DNA of 64,000 nt, taken from contig CAVQMU010000001.1 of the NCBI GenBank assembly GCA_963713695.1, forward strand, positions 496,001 through 560,000. The letters are read 5' to 3'. The DNA is from Rhodoblastus sp963713695 (GTDB taxonomy: Bacteria; Pseudomonadota; Alphaproteobacteria; Rhizobiales; Beijerinckiaceae). Below the pieces are notes generated by a model. The model was given only the letters and a program-made list of their open reading frames with translations. It was not told the DNA's origin and did not search any database. Both the position numbers and the translations under genes were made by a program. Shown one piece after another: positions 9,393-17,829 of this stretch. Each line of letters starts with the position of its first letter. Positions within the stretch are counted from its first letter, which is position 1.

Positions 9393-9754
9393 TCGGGGTG
9401 ATCGAGGAGCTGGGCAACGGCCGCGCCAAGGTCATCTGGCTGGTAGGGTTTCTTGAGGACCGGGCGGTCCCGGAACGCCGCCGGCAGCGCGCTGGCGTCG
9501 GAATAGCCGGTCGCAAAAATGAACGGCACCGAAGCAGCGGCCAAAGCCTCGGCGACCGGCTCTATTGTTTCGTCGCCGAGATTGACATCAAGAAGCGCGG
9601 CGTCGATGGCGCCTTCGGCGAACAAGGATAACGCCGCGCTGGTGGTGGGCGCGGGACCGACGACCTCATAGCCGAAATCGATCAGCAATTGCTCCAGCGC
9701 GAACGCCACCAAGGCTTCGTCTTCAACGATCAGGATTTTCTGGCGCTCTCCCAA
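9353..9754 (-). CDS. single-domain response regulator (receiver)
   Basis: 133 aa, a lone REC domain: MGERQKILIVEDEALVAFAL start, phosphoacceptor in ALLDVNLGDE, switch residue in FATGYSD, Lys in VLKKPY. It resembles the receiver at 5540-5887, including the FG/EG-x-EVVGP stretch, so the two flank the hybrid kinase as probable paralogues. It overlaps the kinase 3' end by 40 bases on the opposite strand. It has no output domain, so it probably passes phosphate or binds a partner protein. Confidence 0.87.
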   Translation of the reverse strand: MGERQKILIVEDEALVAFALEQLLIDFGYEVVGPAPTTSAALSLFAEGAIDAALLDVNLGDETIEPVAEALAAASVPFIFATGYSDASALPAAFRDRPVLKKPYQPDDLGAAVAQLLDHPDQDSPLPTGAFNS

Positions 9755-9888
9755 ACCAGGCCATCCTCACTCACATCTGGAACAGACGGGGTTTGAAATT
9801 GTCGGGCCATTCTGCGCTGAAAGCGGAAATTTACAAGCCTTAACGGCTTGATCGGTATCCGCTTTAATCGCGGGGCGCGAAAGTGCGC

Positions 9889-10920
9889 TCAGCCTTCCTT
9901 GTCATCGATCCCGGCAGAGGCGAAAGTCGCCATGTCCTTGTGACAGGCCAGCGCCGCCTTCGCCACGCCGATCGCCAGCGCCGCTCCGGAGCCCTCGCCG
10001 AGCCGCATGCCAAAATCGAGCAGGGGCTTCTTGCCGAGCTTCTCCAAAACCTTCGCATGCGCGCCTTCGGCCGAGACATGGCCGGCGAGGCAATGGTCGA
10101 TACTCCCGGGATTGGCGGCGTGCAGGATCGCCGCCGCGGCGCAGACGACGTAACCGTCGAGCAGCACCGGCGTCTTTTCCATGCGCGCCGCGAGAATGGC
10201 CCCGGCCATGGCGGCGATTTCGCGCCCGCCCAGCCGGCGCAAAACCTCGAAGGGATCGGCGAGATGATCCTTGTGCAAGGCGACCGCGCGGGAAACGGCG
10301 TCGATCTTCCGGGCGAGGCCTTCGTCGTTGACGCCCGTGCCGCGGCCGACCCAGTCGGCGGCCTCGCCGCCATAGAGCGCATGGTAGATGGCGGCGGCGA
10401 TGGTGGTGTTGCCTATGCCCATCTCGCCGAGCGCCAGCAGGTCGGCGCCGCCGGCGATCGCCTCCATGCCGAATGCGAGGGTAGCCGCGCATTCGCGCGC
10501 CTCCATCGCCGCGTCCTGCGTGATGTCGCGCGTCGGCAGGTTCAGCGCGAGTTCGAACACTTTCAGCCCCGCGCCATAAGTCGCGCAGATCTGGTTGACC
10601 GCCGCGCCCCCAGATGAAAAGTTTTTCAGCATCTGCGCGGTGACGCTCTGCGGATAGGGCGAGACGCCTTGCGCCACGACGCCGTGGTTGCCGGCGAAGA
10701 CGACGACGGTCGGGCGGTCCAGCGTCGGCTCCGCCTTGTCCTGCCACGCCGCAAGCCATTCGACGATTTCCTCGAGTCGTCCGAGCGCGCCGGGCGGCTT
10801 GGTCAAGGTCGCGTCACGCGCCCGCACGGCGGCGACGGCCGCTTCCGAGGCCGGCGGCAATTGCGCCAGCAAGGCGCGGAAGGCGTCGAAGGGATGTTCG
10901 GCGGAAAATTCGGTTTTCAT
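9889..10920 (-). CDS. cobT: nicotinate-nucleotide--dimethylbenzimidazole phosphoribosyltransferase
   Basis: 343 aa from the ATG at 10920 (MKTEFSAEHPFDAFRALLAQ); an upstream ATG at 10977 would add 19 residues. It converts nicotinate mononucleotide and 5,6-dimethylbenzimidazole to alpha-ribazole phosphate for the lower ligand of cobalamin. Family hallmarks: TKPPGALGRLEEIVEWLA near the N-terminus, VVFAGNHGV, LGEMGIGNTTIAAAIYHALY, and the C-terminal LGEGSGAALAIGV holding the catalytic Glu. No other cobalamin genes are adjacent, and no B12 riboswitch is visible upstream. Confidence 0.95.
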   Translation of the reverse strand: MKTEFSAEHPFDAFRALLAQLPPASEAAVAAVRARDATLTKPPGALGRLEEIVEWLAAWQDKAEPTLDRPTVVVFAGNHGVVAQGVSPYPQSVTAQMLKNFSSGGAAVNQICATYGAGLKVFELALNLPTRDITQDAAMEARECAATLAFGMEAIAGGADLLALGEMGIGNTTIAAAIYHALYGGEAADWVGRGTGVNDEGLARKIDAVSRAVALHKDHLADPFEVLRRLGGREIAAMAGAILAARMEKTPVLLDGYVVCAAAAILHAANPGSIDHCLAGHVSAEGAHAKVLEKLGKKPLLDFGMRLGEGSGAALAIGVAKAALACHKDMATFASAGIDDKEG

Positions 10921-11124
10921 GCTCAGCCCGCGAATGCCGGAATCGATAGGGCCGTCCGGCCCGAGGCGTTCGGTCATAGAGCATGATCCCGAAAATTGGA
11001 AACGCCATTGGGCGCGGCAAAGGCCAGGCAGATGAACCCATGCTGAATGGAGCGGTCAGGCGCTGTTCAGGCGCGGCGACGCATTCTGCAGACGTCGATG
11101 AAACGACGGAAAAGGGAGCTTGCC

Positions 11125-11427
11125 ATGATGTCCAATCTTCGAACGACCCTTGGCGCCGCGCTTGTGCTCGGCGCGACCGGACTGGCTTTGCCGGCCAGCA
11201 CGACGTCGGCCGCCGCCATGCCTCTGGCCGGAATTGACGCCGGCGTCGTGCGCGACGGCCAGACCGCCGGGATCGATCAGGTGCGATGGATCTGCGGTCC
11301 CTATCGCTGCCGTTGGGTTCCCGGTTTTTATGGCTACGGTCCCGGCTACGGTTACGGCTATGGCTATGGTCCCGGCTGGGGCTATCGTCGCGGTTGGGGC
11401 GGAGGCTGGCGCGGTCGCCGCTGGTAA
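11125..11427 (+). CDS. small secreted Gly/Tyr-rich protein
   Basis: 100 aa. The ATG at 11125 (a second follows at 11128) is preceded by AAAGGGAG at a good distance, deciding the start over the upstream ATG at 11047. A signal peptide runs to about residue 32 (LVLGATGLALPAS...AAA). The mature part has a CGPYRCRW motif, then a GY-repeat tail (GPGYGYGYGYGPGWGY) ending in WRGRRW. Such small GY-rich exported proteins are common in Rhizobiales and have no assigned function. The minus-strand gene at 46430-46717 is a looser member of the same class. A strong terminator follows at once. Confidence 0.75.
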   Translation: MMSNLRTTLGAALVLGATGLALPASTTSAAAMPLAGIDAGVVRDGQTAGIDQVRWICGPYRCRWVPGFYGYGPGYGYGYGYGPGWGYRRGWGGGWRGRRW

Positions 11428-11430
11428 GGA

Positions 11431-11460
11431 AAAACCCGCCGGGGCGACCCGGCGGGTTTT
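11431..11460. terminator. bidirectional intrinsic terminator
   Basis: AAAACCCGCCGGG, loop GCGA, CCCGGCGGGTTTT: a perfect 13-bp stem with A and T flanks. It lies 3 bases after the stop of the GY-rich gene and 27 bases beyond the stop of ispH on the other strand, so it can serve both converging genes. Confidence 0.9.
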
Positions 11461-11487
11461 GGTCCAGCCAACCGGCTGCACGGAGTT

Positions 11488-12447
11488 TCAGGCCACTTTT
11501 TCGCGCAGGTTGCGCGGCAGCGGAAAGGAGACGTCCTCGGTCGCGGTCGTCACGGTGTCGACCACGAGGTCGAATTTCTCGCTGACGGCGGACAGGATTT
11601 CCTCGACCAGGATTTCCGGCGCCGAGGCGCCGGCCGTCACGCCGAGCGACTTGATGCCGGCGAGGGGCGCCCAGTCGATGTCGCCGGCGCGCAGCACGAG
11701 CTGTGCGTGGCGGCAGCCATTGCGCTCGGCGACTTCCTTCAGCCGCTGCGAATTTGAGGAATTGGGCGAGCCGACGACCAGGAAGGCGTCGACCTTGTGC
11801 GCGATTTCCTTGACGGCTTCCTGGCGATTGGTGGTGGCGTAGCAGATGTCCTGCCTGTGCGGTCCGTTGATCCCGGGATATTTTGCGCGCAATGCGTTGA
11901 CGACAGCCGCCATGTCATCCACCGACAGCGTGGTCTGGGTGACGAAGGCGAGAGCTTCGCCCGGCAGGAAGGTCAGGGCCGCGACATCCTCGGCGCTCTC
12001 CACCAGCGTCACCGATCCCTCTGGCAACTGCCCCATCGTGCCGATGACCTCGGGATGGCCCTTGTGCCCGACAAGGATGACCTTGCGACTGCGGCGGAAA
12101 TGGATTTCCGCCTCGCGATGGACCTTGGTGACGAGCGGGCAGGTGGCGTCGATGGCGAGCAAATGCCGCCTTTCGGCTTCGAGCGGCACAGATTTGGGCA
12201 CGCCATGCGCGGAAAACACGACCGGCGCGCCGTCATCGGGCACTTCGTCCAGCTCTTCGATGAAGATTGCGCCCTGGCGCTTCAGGCCCTCGACGACATA
12301 GCGGTTGTGCACGATTTCGTGCCGGACATAGACGGGGGCGCCGAACTTGGCCAGGGCCTGTTCGACCACGTCTATGGCGCGCACGACGCCGGCGCAGAAA
12401 CCGCGCGGGGCGCAGAGAAAGACGTTCAACGAGGGCTTGGCGCTCAT
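11488..12447 (-). CDS. ispH: 4-hydroxy-3-methylbut-2-enyl diphosphate reductase
   Basis: 319 aa, the normal length. The last enzyme of the MEP isoprenoid pathway, a 4Fe-4S reductase giving IPP and DMAPP in the cytoplasm. The N-terminus CAPRGFCAGVVRAIDVVEQAL holds the first cluster Cys. VRHEIVHNRYVVEGLKRQGA, SAHGVPKSV, DATCPLVTKVH (second Cys) and DICYATTNRQEAVKEIA (third Cys) are all present, as is the C-terminal VGSPNSSNSQRLKEVA binding motif. It stands alone on the minus strand and shares a terminator with the convergent small secreted-protein gene. Confidence 0.97.
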   Translation of the reverse strand: MSAKPSLNVFLCAPRGFCAGVVRAIDVVEQALAKFGAPVYVRHEIVHNRYVVEGLKRQGAIFIEELDEVPDDGAPVVFSAHGVPKSVPLEAERRHLLAIDATCPLVTKVHREAEIHFRRSRKVILVGHKGHPEVIGTMGQLPEGSVTLVESAEDVAALTFLPGEALAFVTQTTLSVDDMAAVVNALRAKYPGINGPHRQDICYATTNRQEAVKEIAHKVDAFLVVGSPNSSNSQRLKEVAERNGCRHAQLVLRAGDIDWAPLAGIKSLGVTAGASAPEILVEEILSAVSEKFDLVVDTVTTATEDVSFPLPRNLREKVA

Positions 12448-12792
12448 TTCTAAACCTTTTGCCTAAACCTTTGTCGGTGGATTCCTCAAGTTCTTGTGGG
12501 CGCGGGCGGCAATCCTGTCAAGACGGAGGCCCTTCTGCGCCGCTCCGTCAAAAAAATGCGATCAAGCGCGTCTAAGCCCTTTTTTCGACCGGGGCGCGCT
12601 CGCAAAGTCGGGCGCTTTGCGCTAGCTTGCCGCGGGGAATTTGGCGGACCTTCGCTGAATGAATGCGTTTTCAAGCGAAGTGGTTGCCGGTTCGTGTGAA
12701 GAAAATGCGCTCCAGCCAAATTCGGAAACCCGGATTTACCTAAATTTTATCGGGGTTTCCGGCCCGCAACCAATTTATCACGAGGATACAAG
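12448..12792. other. 345-bp intergenic region with one hairpin repeat
   Basis: No convincing gene. It should carry the ispH promoter (minus strand) and the promoter of the DUF937 gene (plus strand). It contains one copy of the interspersed hairpin repeat (12665-12708), listed separately. An AT-rich stretch (TTTACCTAAATTTTATC, 12734-12750) lies about 45 bases before the DUF937 start and is a candidate core promoter. Confidence 0.6.
12665..12708. repeat. interspersed hairpin repeat, copy 1
   Basis: GCGTTTTC (12665-12672) pairs with GAAAATGC (12701-12708) with one G-T pair. The inside holds AAGCGAAGTGG...CCGGTTCG, itself able to pair GCGAA with TTCGT. The same plan recurs at 49266-49309 and 50185-50230 with altered but still paired stems. 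Confidence 0.75.
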
Positions 12793-13551
12793 ATGGTCGA
12801 CCTTTCCGCTCTCATCCAGGCCGCACACGGCGGCGACGCCATTTCAAGCATCGCCTCGCAATTCGGCATTTCGCCGGAACAGGCCAACGCCGCCATCAGC
12901 GCGCTCGCTCCCGCCATCGCCGCGGGCGTTCAAAATCATATCCAGACGCCGGAAGGTCTTTCGAACATTCTCGGTCATCTGACCGATCCGGCGCATCAGG
13001 CCGCCTATAACGATCCCAACGCCGCGGCGCCCTCGGCTCCCGCCGCCAGCGCCGGCGGCGACCTGCTCGGCCAGCTGTTCGGCGGCGCCGGCGGCATCAG
13101 CCAGATCGCCCAGCACGTCGGCGCGGAAGCCGGCATCAGCCCGGACATCATGAACCAGCTCATGCCCGTCGTCACTTCCATGGCCATGGGCGGCGTCGCC
13201 AAGGCGGCGCAGGATTCAGGCCTCGGCGGCTTGCTGTCGTCGATCGGCGGCGGCGCGGCGGGGCAGGCCGGCGGTCTCGGCGGCATCTTGAGCTCGGTCG
13301 CGTCTTCCGTGTCGCAGGGCGGCCAGTCGGGCGGCGGCCTCGGCGGCATGCTCAGCGGCCTGGTCGGCTCGCTGCTCGGCGGTCGCGGCGCCGCTCCGGC
13401 GGCTGGCGGCGCTGCTGGCGCTCCGGCGGCCGGCGGCATCGATCCGGCCATGCTGCAGGCGGGCATGAGCGCGCTCAGCGGCTTGTTCCAGTCGGGGGGC
13501 GCCTCGGGCGGCCTGCAGAGCATCCTCGGCCAGGTTCTTGCAAAGCGCTGA
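12793..13551 (+). CDS. DUF937 domain protein
   Basis: 252 aa, very rich in Ala and Gly. The N-terminal VDLSALIQAAHGGDAISSIA and FGISPEQANAAISALAPAIA match DUF937 (YidB-like) proteins, which are cytoplasmic and of unknown function. From about residue 140 the chain is dominated by GG-containing stretches (GGLGGILSSVASSVSQGG), then a conserved end MSALSGLFQSGGASGGLQSI. The ATG follows AGGATACAAG. An intrinsic terminator lies about 100 bases downstream. Confidence 0.82.
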   Translation: MVDLSALIQAAHGGDAISSIASQFGISPEQANAAISALAPAIAAGVQNHIQTPEGLSNILGHLTDPAHQAAYNDPNAAAPSAPAASAGGDLLGQLFGGAGGISQIAQHVGAEAGISPDIMNQLMPVVTSMAMGGVAKAAQDSGLGGLLSSIGGGAAGQAGGLGGILSSVASSVSQGGQSGGGLGGMLSGLVGSLLGGRGAAPAAGGAAGAPAAGGIDPAMLQAGMSALSGLFQSGGASGGLQSILGQVLAKR

Positions 13552-13649
13552 TCCGGCCAAGCTTTCGCCAGCTGCAATCCCGGTTTGCGCCGGGGCGCGA
13601 TTGCGGTTGGGGCCGCTTCGCCTTATCTAGGATGATGTGCGAAAAAAGG

Positions 13650-13675
13650 AGGGCGTCCCCGGGACGCCCTCTTTT
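13650..13675 (+). terminator. intrinsic terminator after the DUF937 gene
   Basis: AGGGCGTC, loop CCCGG, GACGCCCT followed by CTTTT. An A-rich run precedes it, so it may also act on the minus strand. It lies between the DUF937 gene and gshA. Confidence 0.8.
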
Positions 13676-13740
13676 GCCGTTCTGTCTACCTGCGTCCTTC
13701 TGTACCTGCGTCCTTCCGTCCACCTGCAAGAAAGCCGCCC

Positions 13741-15126
13741 ATGGCCCGCGACGTTGTCGATGAAACCCCCATATCGTCGCGAGACGAGCTGGTGGAGTGG
13801 CTTGAGGCGGGCTGCAAGCCGCACGGCCCGTTCCTGATCGGAACGGAGCATGAAAAAATCCCCTTCTACCGCGACGACCTTCGCCCTGTTCCCTATCAGG
13901 GGCGGTCCGGGACTGGCCGGGACGGAATCGGCGCGCTGCTCGAGGGCATGCGTCTCTCGCTTGGATGGGAGGCCATCGAGGACGGCGGCGCCATCATCGG
14001 CCTGTTCGATCCGCGCGGCGGCGGCGCGATTTCGATCGAGCCCGGCGGGCAGTTCGAACTGTCGGGCGCGCCGCTCGACACTGTCCACGACACCGCCGCC
14101 GAACTTCGGGCGCATTTCGACGCCTTGGCGCCGTTGAGCGAAAAACTCGGCGTCAGCTTCCTCGACCTGGGCATGAGCCCGCTGTGGACGCGGGATGAGA
14201 CGCCGGTCATGCCGAAGCAGCGCTACGCCATCATGGCGCGCTACATGCCGAAAGTCGGCGGGCTCGGCCTCGACATGATGTTTCGCACCTCGACCGTCCA
14301 GACCAATATCGATTTCGCCTCGGAAGCCGACATGGTCGCCAAGATGCGGCTCGCCCTCGCGACGCAACCTTTGATCACGGCGCTTTTCGCCAATTCGCCC
14401 TTCACCGGGGGCAAGCCCAACGAGCTCCTGTCGATGCGCTCGCAGATCTGGACAGACACCGACCCGGCGCGCACGGGCATGCTGCCCTTCGTTTTCGAGC
14501 CGGGCATGGGTTTTGAATCCTACGTCGATTATGCGCTCGACGTGCCGCTCTATTTCGTCAAGCGCGGCGACGTCTACCACGACGTCGCCGGCGCCTCGTT
14601 CCGCGACTTGCTGGAAGGGCGGTTGCGGCAGCTTCCCGGGGAGTTCGCCACTCTGTCCGACTGGGCCAATCACCTCTCGACCCTGTTTCCGGAGGTGCGG
14701 CTGAAGCGCTACATGGAGATGCGCGGCGCTGATGTCGGGCCGCGCGGCCATGTCACCGCGCTCGCCGCGCTCTGCGTCGGTCTCTTCTACGATGCGCAGG
14801 CCAGCGCCGCCGCCTGGGACCTCGTCAAGCATCTGACATCCGCGGAGAGGCTGAAATTGCGCCGGGATGTTCCGAAACTCGGGCTTCGCGCGGAAGCCGG
14901 CGGCCTCAGCCTGCTCGATCTCGCACGAAAAATCCTGCCGCTCGCCCGCGAGGGCCTCACCCGCCGCGGGCGCCTCGACGCATCAGGCGCGGATGAGGGG
15001 CGCTATCTCGCGCCGCTGGAGGAGATCGCGGCCACCGGCGTCAATCTCGCCGAGCGCCGGCTGCAACAATTCCATGGGCGATGGAAGGGCAGCGTCCTCC
15101 CTGCCTTCGCCGAATGCCGGTATTGA
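13741..15126 (+). CDS. gshA: glutamate--cysteine ligase (plant/alphaproteobacterial type)
   Basis: 461 aa. It makes gamma-glutamylcysteine, the first step of glutathione synthesis. The sequence is of the GCS2 type found in plants and alphaproteobacteria: FLIGTEHEKIPFY near residue 37, EPGGQFELSGAPL near 101, MFRTSTVQTNIDFASE near 181, ALFANSPFTGGKPNELLSMR near 215, and RLKRYMEMRGAD near 320. ATG at 13741 is preceded by a weak AAGAAAG. The glutathione S-transferase at 3170 would use the downstream product. The next gene is convergent, ending 8 bases away. Confidence 0.95.
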   Translation: MARDVVDETPISSRDELVEWLEAGCKPHGPFLIGTEHEKIPFYRDDLRPVPYQGRSGTGRDGIGALLEGMRLSLGWEAIEDGGAIIGLFDPRGGGAISIEPGGQFELSGAPLDTVHDTAAELRAHFDALAPLSEKLGVSFLDLGMSPLWTRDETPVMPKQRYAIMARYMPKVGGLGLDMMFRTSTVQTNIDFASEADMVAKMRLALATQPLITALFANSPFTGGKPNELLSMRSQIWTDTDPARTGMLPFVFEPGMGFESYVDYALDVPLYFVKRGDVYHDVAGASFRDLLEGRLRQLPGEFATLSDWANHLSTLFPEVRLKRYMEMRGADVGPRGHVTALAALCVGLFYDAQASAAAWDLVKHLTSAERLKLRRDVPKLGLRAEAGGLSLLDLARKILPLAREGLTRRGRLDASGADEGRYLAPLEEIAATGVNLAERRLQQFHGRWKGSVLPAFAECRY

Positions 15127-15134
15127 TGCTAAAA

Positions 15135-15392
15135 TCAGGGCTTTATGCGCAGGCGGTCCTGCGGGGCCCCTGACGGCGCGTTGCGCGTAAACGCGTAGTG
15201 CGCGTGAGCGGGACCGGCGGGCAGGGGCGCTTCGGCCTCGCGACGGCCGGATTCCGTCCATGCGTCGCCGCCTTCGAATTGCACGCGGACGTGGCTGGCG
15301 TCTTGAGCGACGGCGGCGAAGGGGAGGATAGCCAGCGACAGCGCCGCGCCGGCGCCAAGAAGTCGCAAAGTCCCTCGCTTCGTCCAGATCAT
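15135..15392 (-). CDS. small exported hypothetical protein
   Basis: 85 aa from the ATG at 15392 (MIWTKRGTLRLLGAGAALSL); an ATG nine codons further upstream is also open. A signal peptide ends near ILPFAAVAQDA. The mature part has HVRVQFEGGDAWTESGRREA and no Cys. No family recognised. It is convergent with gshA and upstream of nothing on its strand. The frame is supported by the signal peptide and compact position, but evidence is modest. Confidence 0.5.
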   Translation of the reverse strand: MIWTKRGTLRLLGAGAALSLAILPFAAVAQDASHVRVQFEGGDAWTESGRREAEAPLPAGPAHAHYAFTRNAPSGAPQDRLRIKP

Positions 15393-15475
15393 GCCGAACT
15401 CGCTCCGAAAATTGACCAACTTCTAAGACCGCATCAAGATGGCGAGATGATGTCACGCATCGGCTCAAGCTGAAA

Positions 15476-16228
15476 TCAGCCGCCGCTTCCGTCGCCAAGC
15501 GCCGCCTGGACCAGGGCGAGCGCCGCCACGGCCGCCGTGTCGGCCCGCAGCACGCGCGGGCCGAGCGAAATCCGTGCGGCAGGCTTGATCTCCAGCAGCG
15601 CCTGCCGCTCGGCGTCGTCGAATCCGCCCTCCGGGCCGATCACGACGGCGAATTTGGCAAAGCCCGCGCCCGCCCGGCGCAGGGCGGCGACGGGATCGGC
15701 GACATCGGCCGCCTCGTCGCAGAAAATCAGCAGCCGGTCATCAGGCCAGTCCGCCAGCACGGCGTCGAGCCGCTGCTCGGGGAGGACTTCGGCGAGCGAG
15801 AGGATGCCGCATTGCTCGGCCGCTTCGACGACATTGGCGCGCATGCGCTCGAGATTGATCCGGCTCGCCTGGGTGCGTCGCGTCAGGACGGGACGAAGGC
15901 GGCGCGCCCCCATCTCCACGGCTTTCTGCGCCATGTAATCGAGCCGCGCGTGTTTGAGCGGCGCGAAGAGGTAATCGACATCAGGCGAGGACTCTTGCGG
16001 GCGCGCCAAGGATTTCACCCGCAGCAGGGCGGATTTCTTGCGGGCAGGCGCAAGCTCGGCGCGCCACTCGCCGTCGCGGCCATTGAAGACAAGGAGACCC
16101 GCGCCTTCGCCGAGGCGCAGGACATTGACGAGATAATTGGTCTGGTCGCGCGTCAGTTCGACGGTCGCGCCCGCGCCGAGCGGAGCCTCGACGCAGAGGC
16201 GGTGACTTGTGAAATTGAGCCGGGACAT
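15476..16228 (-). CDS. rsmE: 16S rRNA (uracil-1498-N3)-methyltransferase
   Basis: 250 aa from the ATG at 16228 (MSRLNFTSHRLCVEAPLGAG); the 78 codons further upstream are an Arg-rich shadow. It methylates N3 of U1498 in 16S rRNA using SAM. The SPOUT-fold signatures are present: an N-terminal PUA-like part with QTNYLVNVLRLGEGAGLLVF, LIFCDEAADV, VVIGPEGGFDDAERQALLE and the knot motif SLGPRVLRADTAAVAALALV. The start is 11 bases downstream of the stop of the DsbD-N-like gene, so they are probably one transcript. Confidence 0.93.
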   Translation of the reverse strand: MSRLNFTSHRLCVEAPLGAGATVELTRDQTNYLVNVLRLGEGAGLLVFNGRDGEWRAELAPARKKSALLRVKSLARPQESSPDVDYLFAPLKHARLDYMAQKAVEMGARRLRPVLTRRTQASRINLERMRANVVEAAEQCGILSLAEVLPEQRLDAVLADWPDDRLLIFCDEAADVADPVAALRRAGAGFAKFAVVIGPEGGFDDAERQALLEIKPAARISLGPRVLRADTAAVAALALVQAALGDGSGG

Positions 16229-16239
16229 TGTTCTCGCGT

Positions 16240-17067
16240 TCAGGGGCGGGCGGGCGGCAAGGCCAGGTCGAATTCGACCGGCGCGACGCCCGAAAGAGTG
16301 ATGCGCAGCGGCGTTTCGGGCAGGCTTTTCGAGGGGGGGTGCTCGGCCAGCGTCAGGAGATAGGCGCCGCTGGCGCCGCCGGGGCGGGTCTCGACGTAAA
16401 ATCCCTTGGGCGCCTCGACGAAGACATCCGAAACGTCGGGGTAGAGGATTTTCAGCAGCCATTGCGCCTTGTCGCCGGAGGCCGCAACGGGAGCAAGCGC
16501 AACGAGCGAAGTCGCCTGCGCCGCGTCCAGGCTTTTTGGCGCCTGCTTCATCGCCTCGGCGACGAGCGGCGCCGCTTCCGGAGCTTCGGCCTGCGGCGGC
16601 AGGACGATCCGCATCGTCGCGCGATTGGACAGGCAGATCGCCTCGCAGACGGCGTAATCGAGATTCAGATTGAGAATGACCGGTTGGCCCCGGTCGGCGG
16701 GCGTGACGCGAATGGGGAAAAGCACGCTGTGCTGGTAGCCGAAAGCCTGGACGCCGCCCTCATCGATCTTCAGGGGCTGCGGATAGACGACTTTTGCCTC
16801 GGCTACATTGGTGGACCCGGCGAAATCGAACACCGGGGCCGCCCCGGCCTCGCCCGCGTCGCGCCAATAGGTGACGGCCGACCCGGCGAGGCGAAGTTCA
16901 ACCCCGGCGTAACGGACGCCCTCGATCGCGCCGCCGTCAATCAGCCGCGCCTGTGACTTTCCGCCCGAAATCCACTCGGCGCGGGCGTTTCCGCCCGATA
17001 TTGCGGCCAAGCTTAGAATGGCTGCGGCCACGCCACGGTGAAAATTAAGAATCGCACCCGGCTTCAC
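16240..17067 (-). CDS. exported DsbD N-terminal domain-like protein
   Basis: 275 aa with a signal peptide ending near AISGGNARA (residue 30). The conserved core is LNLDYAVCEAICLSNRATMR, with a CxxxC pair as in the periplasmic alpha domain of DsbD/ScsB, which passes electrons to other thiol proteins. There is no membrane beta domain and no thioredoxin gamma domain, so it is a stand-alone alpha-like domain. Upstream, the yqgE-like gene diverges with almost no gap if its TTG start is used. It is followed by rsmE. A role in periplasmic thiol redox is inferred from the fold only. Confidence 0.8.
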   Translation of the reverse strand: MKPGAILNFHRGVAAAILSLAAISGGNARAEWISGGKSQARLIDGGAIEGVRYAGVELRLAGSAVTYWRDAGEAGAAPVFDFAGSTNVAEAKVVYPQPLKIDEGGVQAFGYQHSVLFPIRVTPADRGQPVILNLNLDYAVCEAICLSNRATMRIVLPPQAEAPEAAPLVAEAMKQAPKSLDAAQATSLVALAPVAASGDKAQWLLKILYPDVSDVFVEAPKGFYVETRPGGASGAYLLTLAEHPPSKSLPETPLRITLSGVAPVEFDLALPPARP

Positions 17068-17158
17068 TTTGAGCGATCATCCTTTAGCATGTCTCCTGGA
17101 AGGCCGATTTGCGGCTTGGCTGTCTGGGGACGCCACGCCCGGACAGGACATTGAGATT

Positions 17159-17755
17159 GTGAACAAAATTGGACCTGGTCCCTATCTCGAAGGCAAATGT
17201 CTGGTGGCCATGCCCGGTTTGCAGGACGGGTTCTTCGTGCGTTCCGTCGTCTATATCTGCGCGCACTCGGAGGATGGGGCCATGGGCATCATCCTCAACC
17301 ATCCCGCCGAAGGCGTCAATTTCGTCGATCTCCTGTTGCAGCTCAAGGTGATCCAGGCCGAGGAGAAGCCGCGGCTGACGGGTTCGGCAGGGGCCATCCG
17401 GGTGCTGGCCGGAGGACCCGTCGATTCGAGCCGCGGCTTCGTGCTGCATTCGCCGGATTACAGCGCGGAGGAAGCGACAATGGCGATCGACTCGGGCGTG
17501 TCCATGACCGCGACGCTCGATGTGCTGCGCGCCATAGCCCATGGCGACGGCCCGAAGGAGGCGGTGCTGGCGCTTGGTTACGCCGGCTGGTCGCCGGGCC
17601 AGCTGGAAAAGGAAATCCTGTCCAACAGCTGGATGATCTGTCCGACCGACGCCAGCCTTTTGTTCGACCAGGATTACGAGTCGAAATACGCCCGGGCGCT
17701 CGGCGGCATTGGCGTGGACCTGCAATTCCTGTCGGACGAGGCCGGACACGCCTGA
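17159..17755 (+). CDS. YqgE/AlgH family protein
   Basis: 198 aa from the GTG at 17159 (preceded by AGGACA). The frame is open further to a TTG at 17069, giving 228 aa, but the family is usually 185-200 aa and begins just before YLEGKCLVAMPGLQDGFFVR, so the later start is favoured. Conserved stretches: SVVYICAHSEDGAMGIILNHP, LAGGPVDSSRGFVLHSPDY, LGYAGWSPGQLEKEILSNSW. Function is not established; AlgH was named as a regulator in Pseudomonas but the biochemistry is unclear. It diverges from the DsbD-N-like gene. Confidence 0.87.
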   Translation: MNKIGPGPYLEGKCLVAMPGLQDGFFVRSVVYICAHSEDGAMGIILNHPAEGVNFVDLLLQLKVIQAEEKPRLTGSAGAIRVLAGGPVDSSRGFVLHSPDYSAEEATMAIDSGVSMTATLDVLRAIAHGDGPKEAVLALGYAGWSPGQLEKEILSNSWMICPTDASLLFDQDYESKYARALGGIGVDLQFLSDEAGHA

Positions 17756-17829
17756 GGCGCTTTCCTGTCCGCCAGATATCGACGTGGCGTTGGCCGCGGA
17801 GACCGATCCTGCGGACCGGAAACGCGCCC

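Noticed and set aside
10978..11124. Possible cobalamin riboswitch upstream of cobT
   Set aside because: No B12-box (GCCACTG-like) or long leader was found; the sequence matches an interspersed repeat instead.
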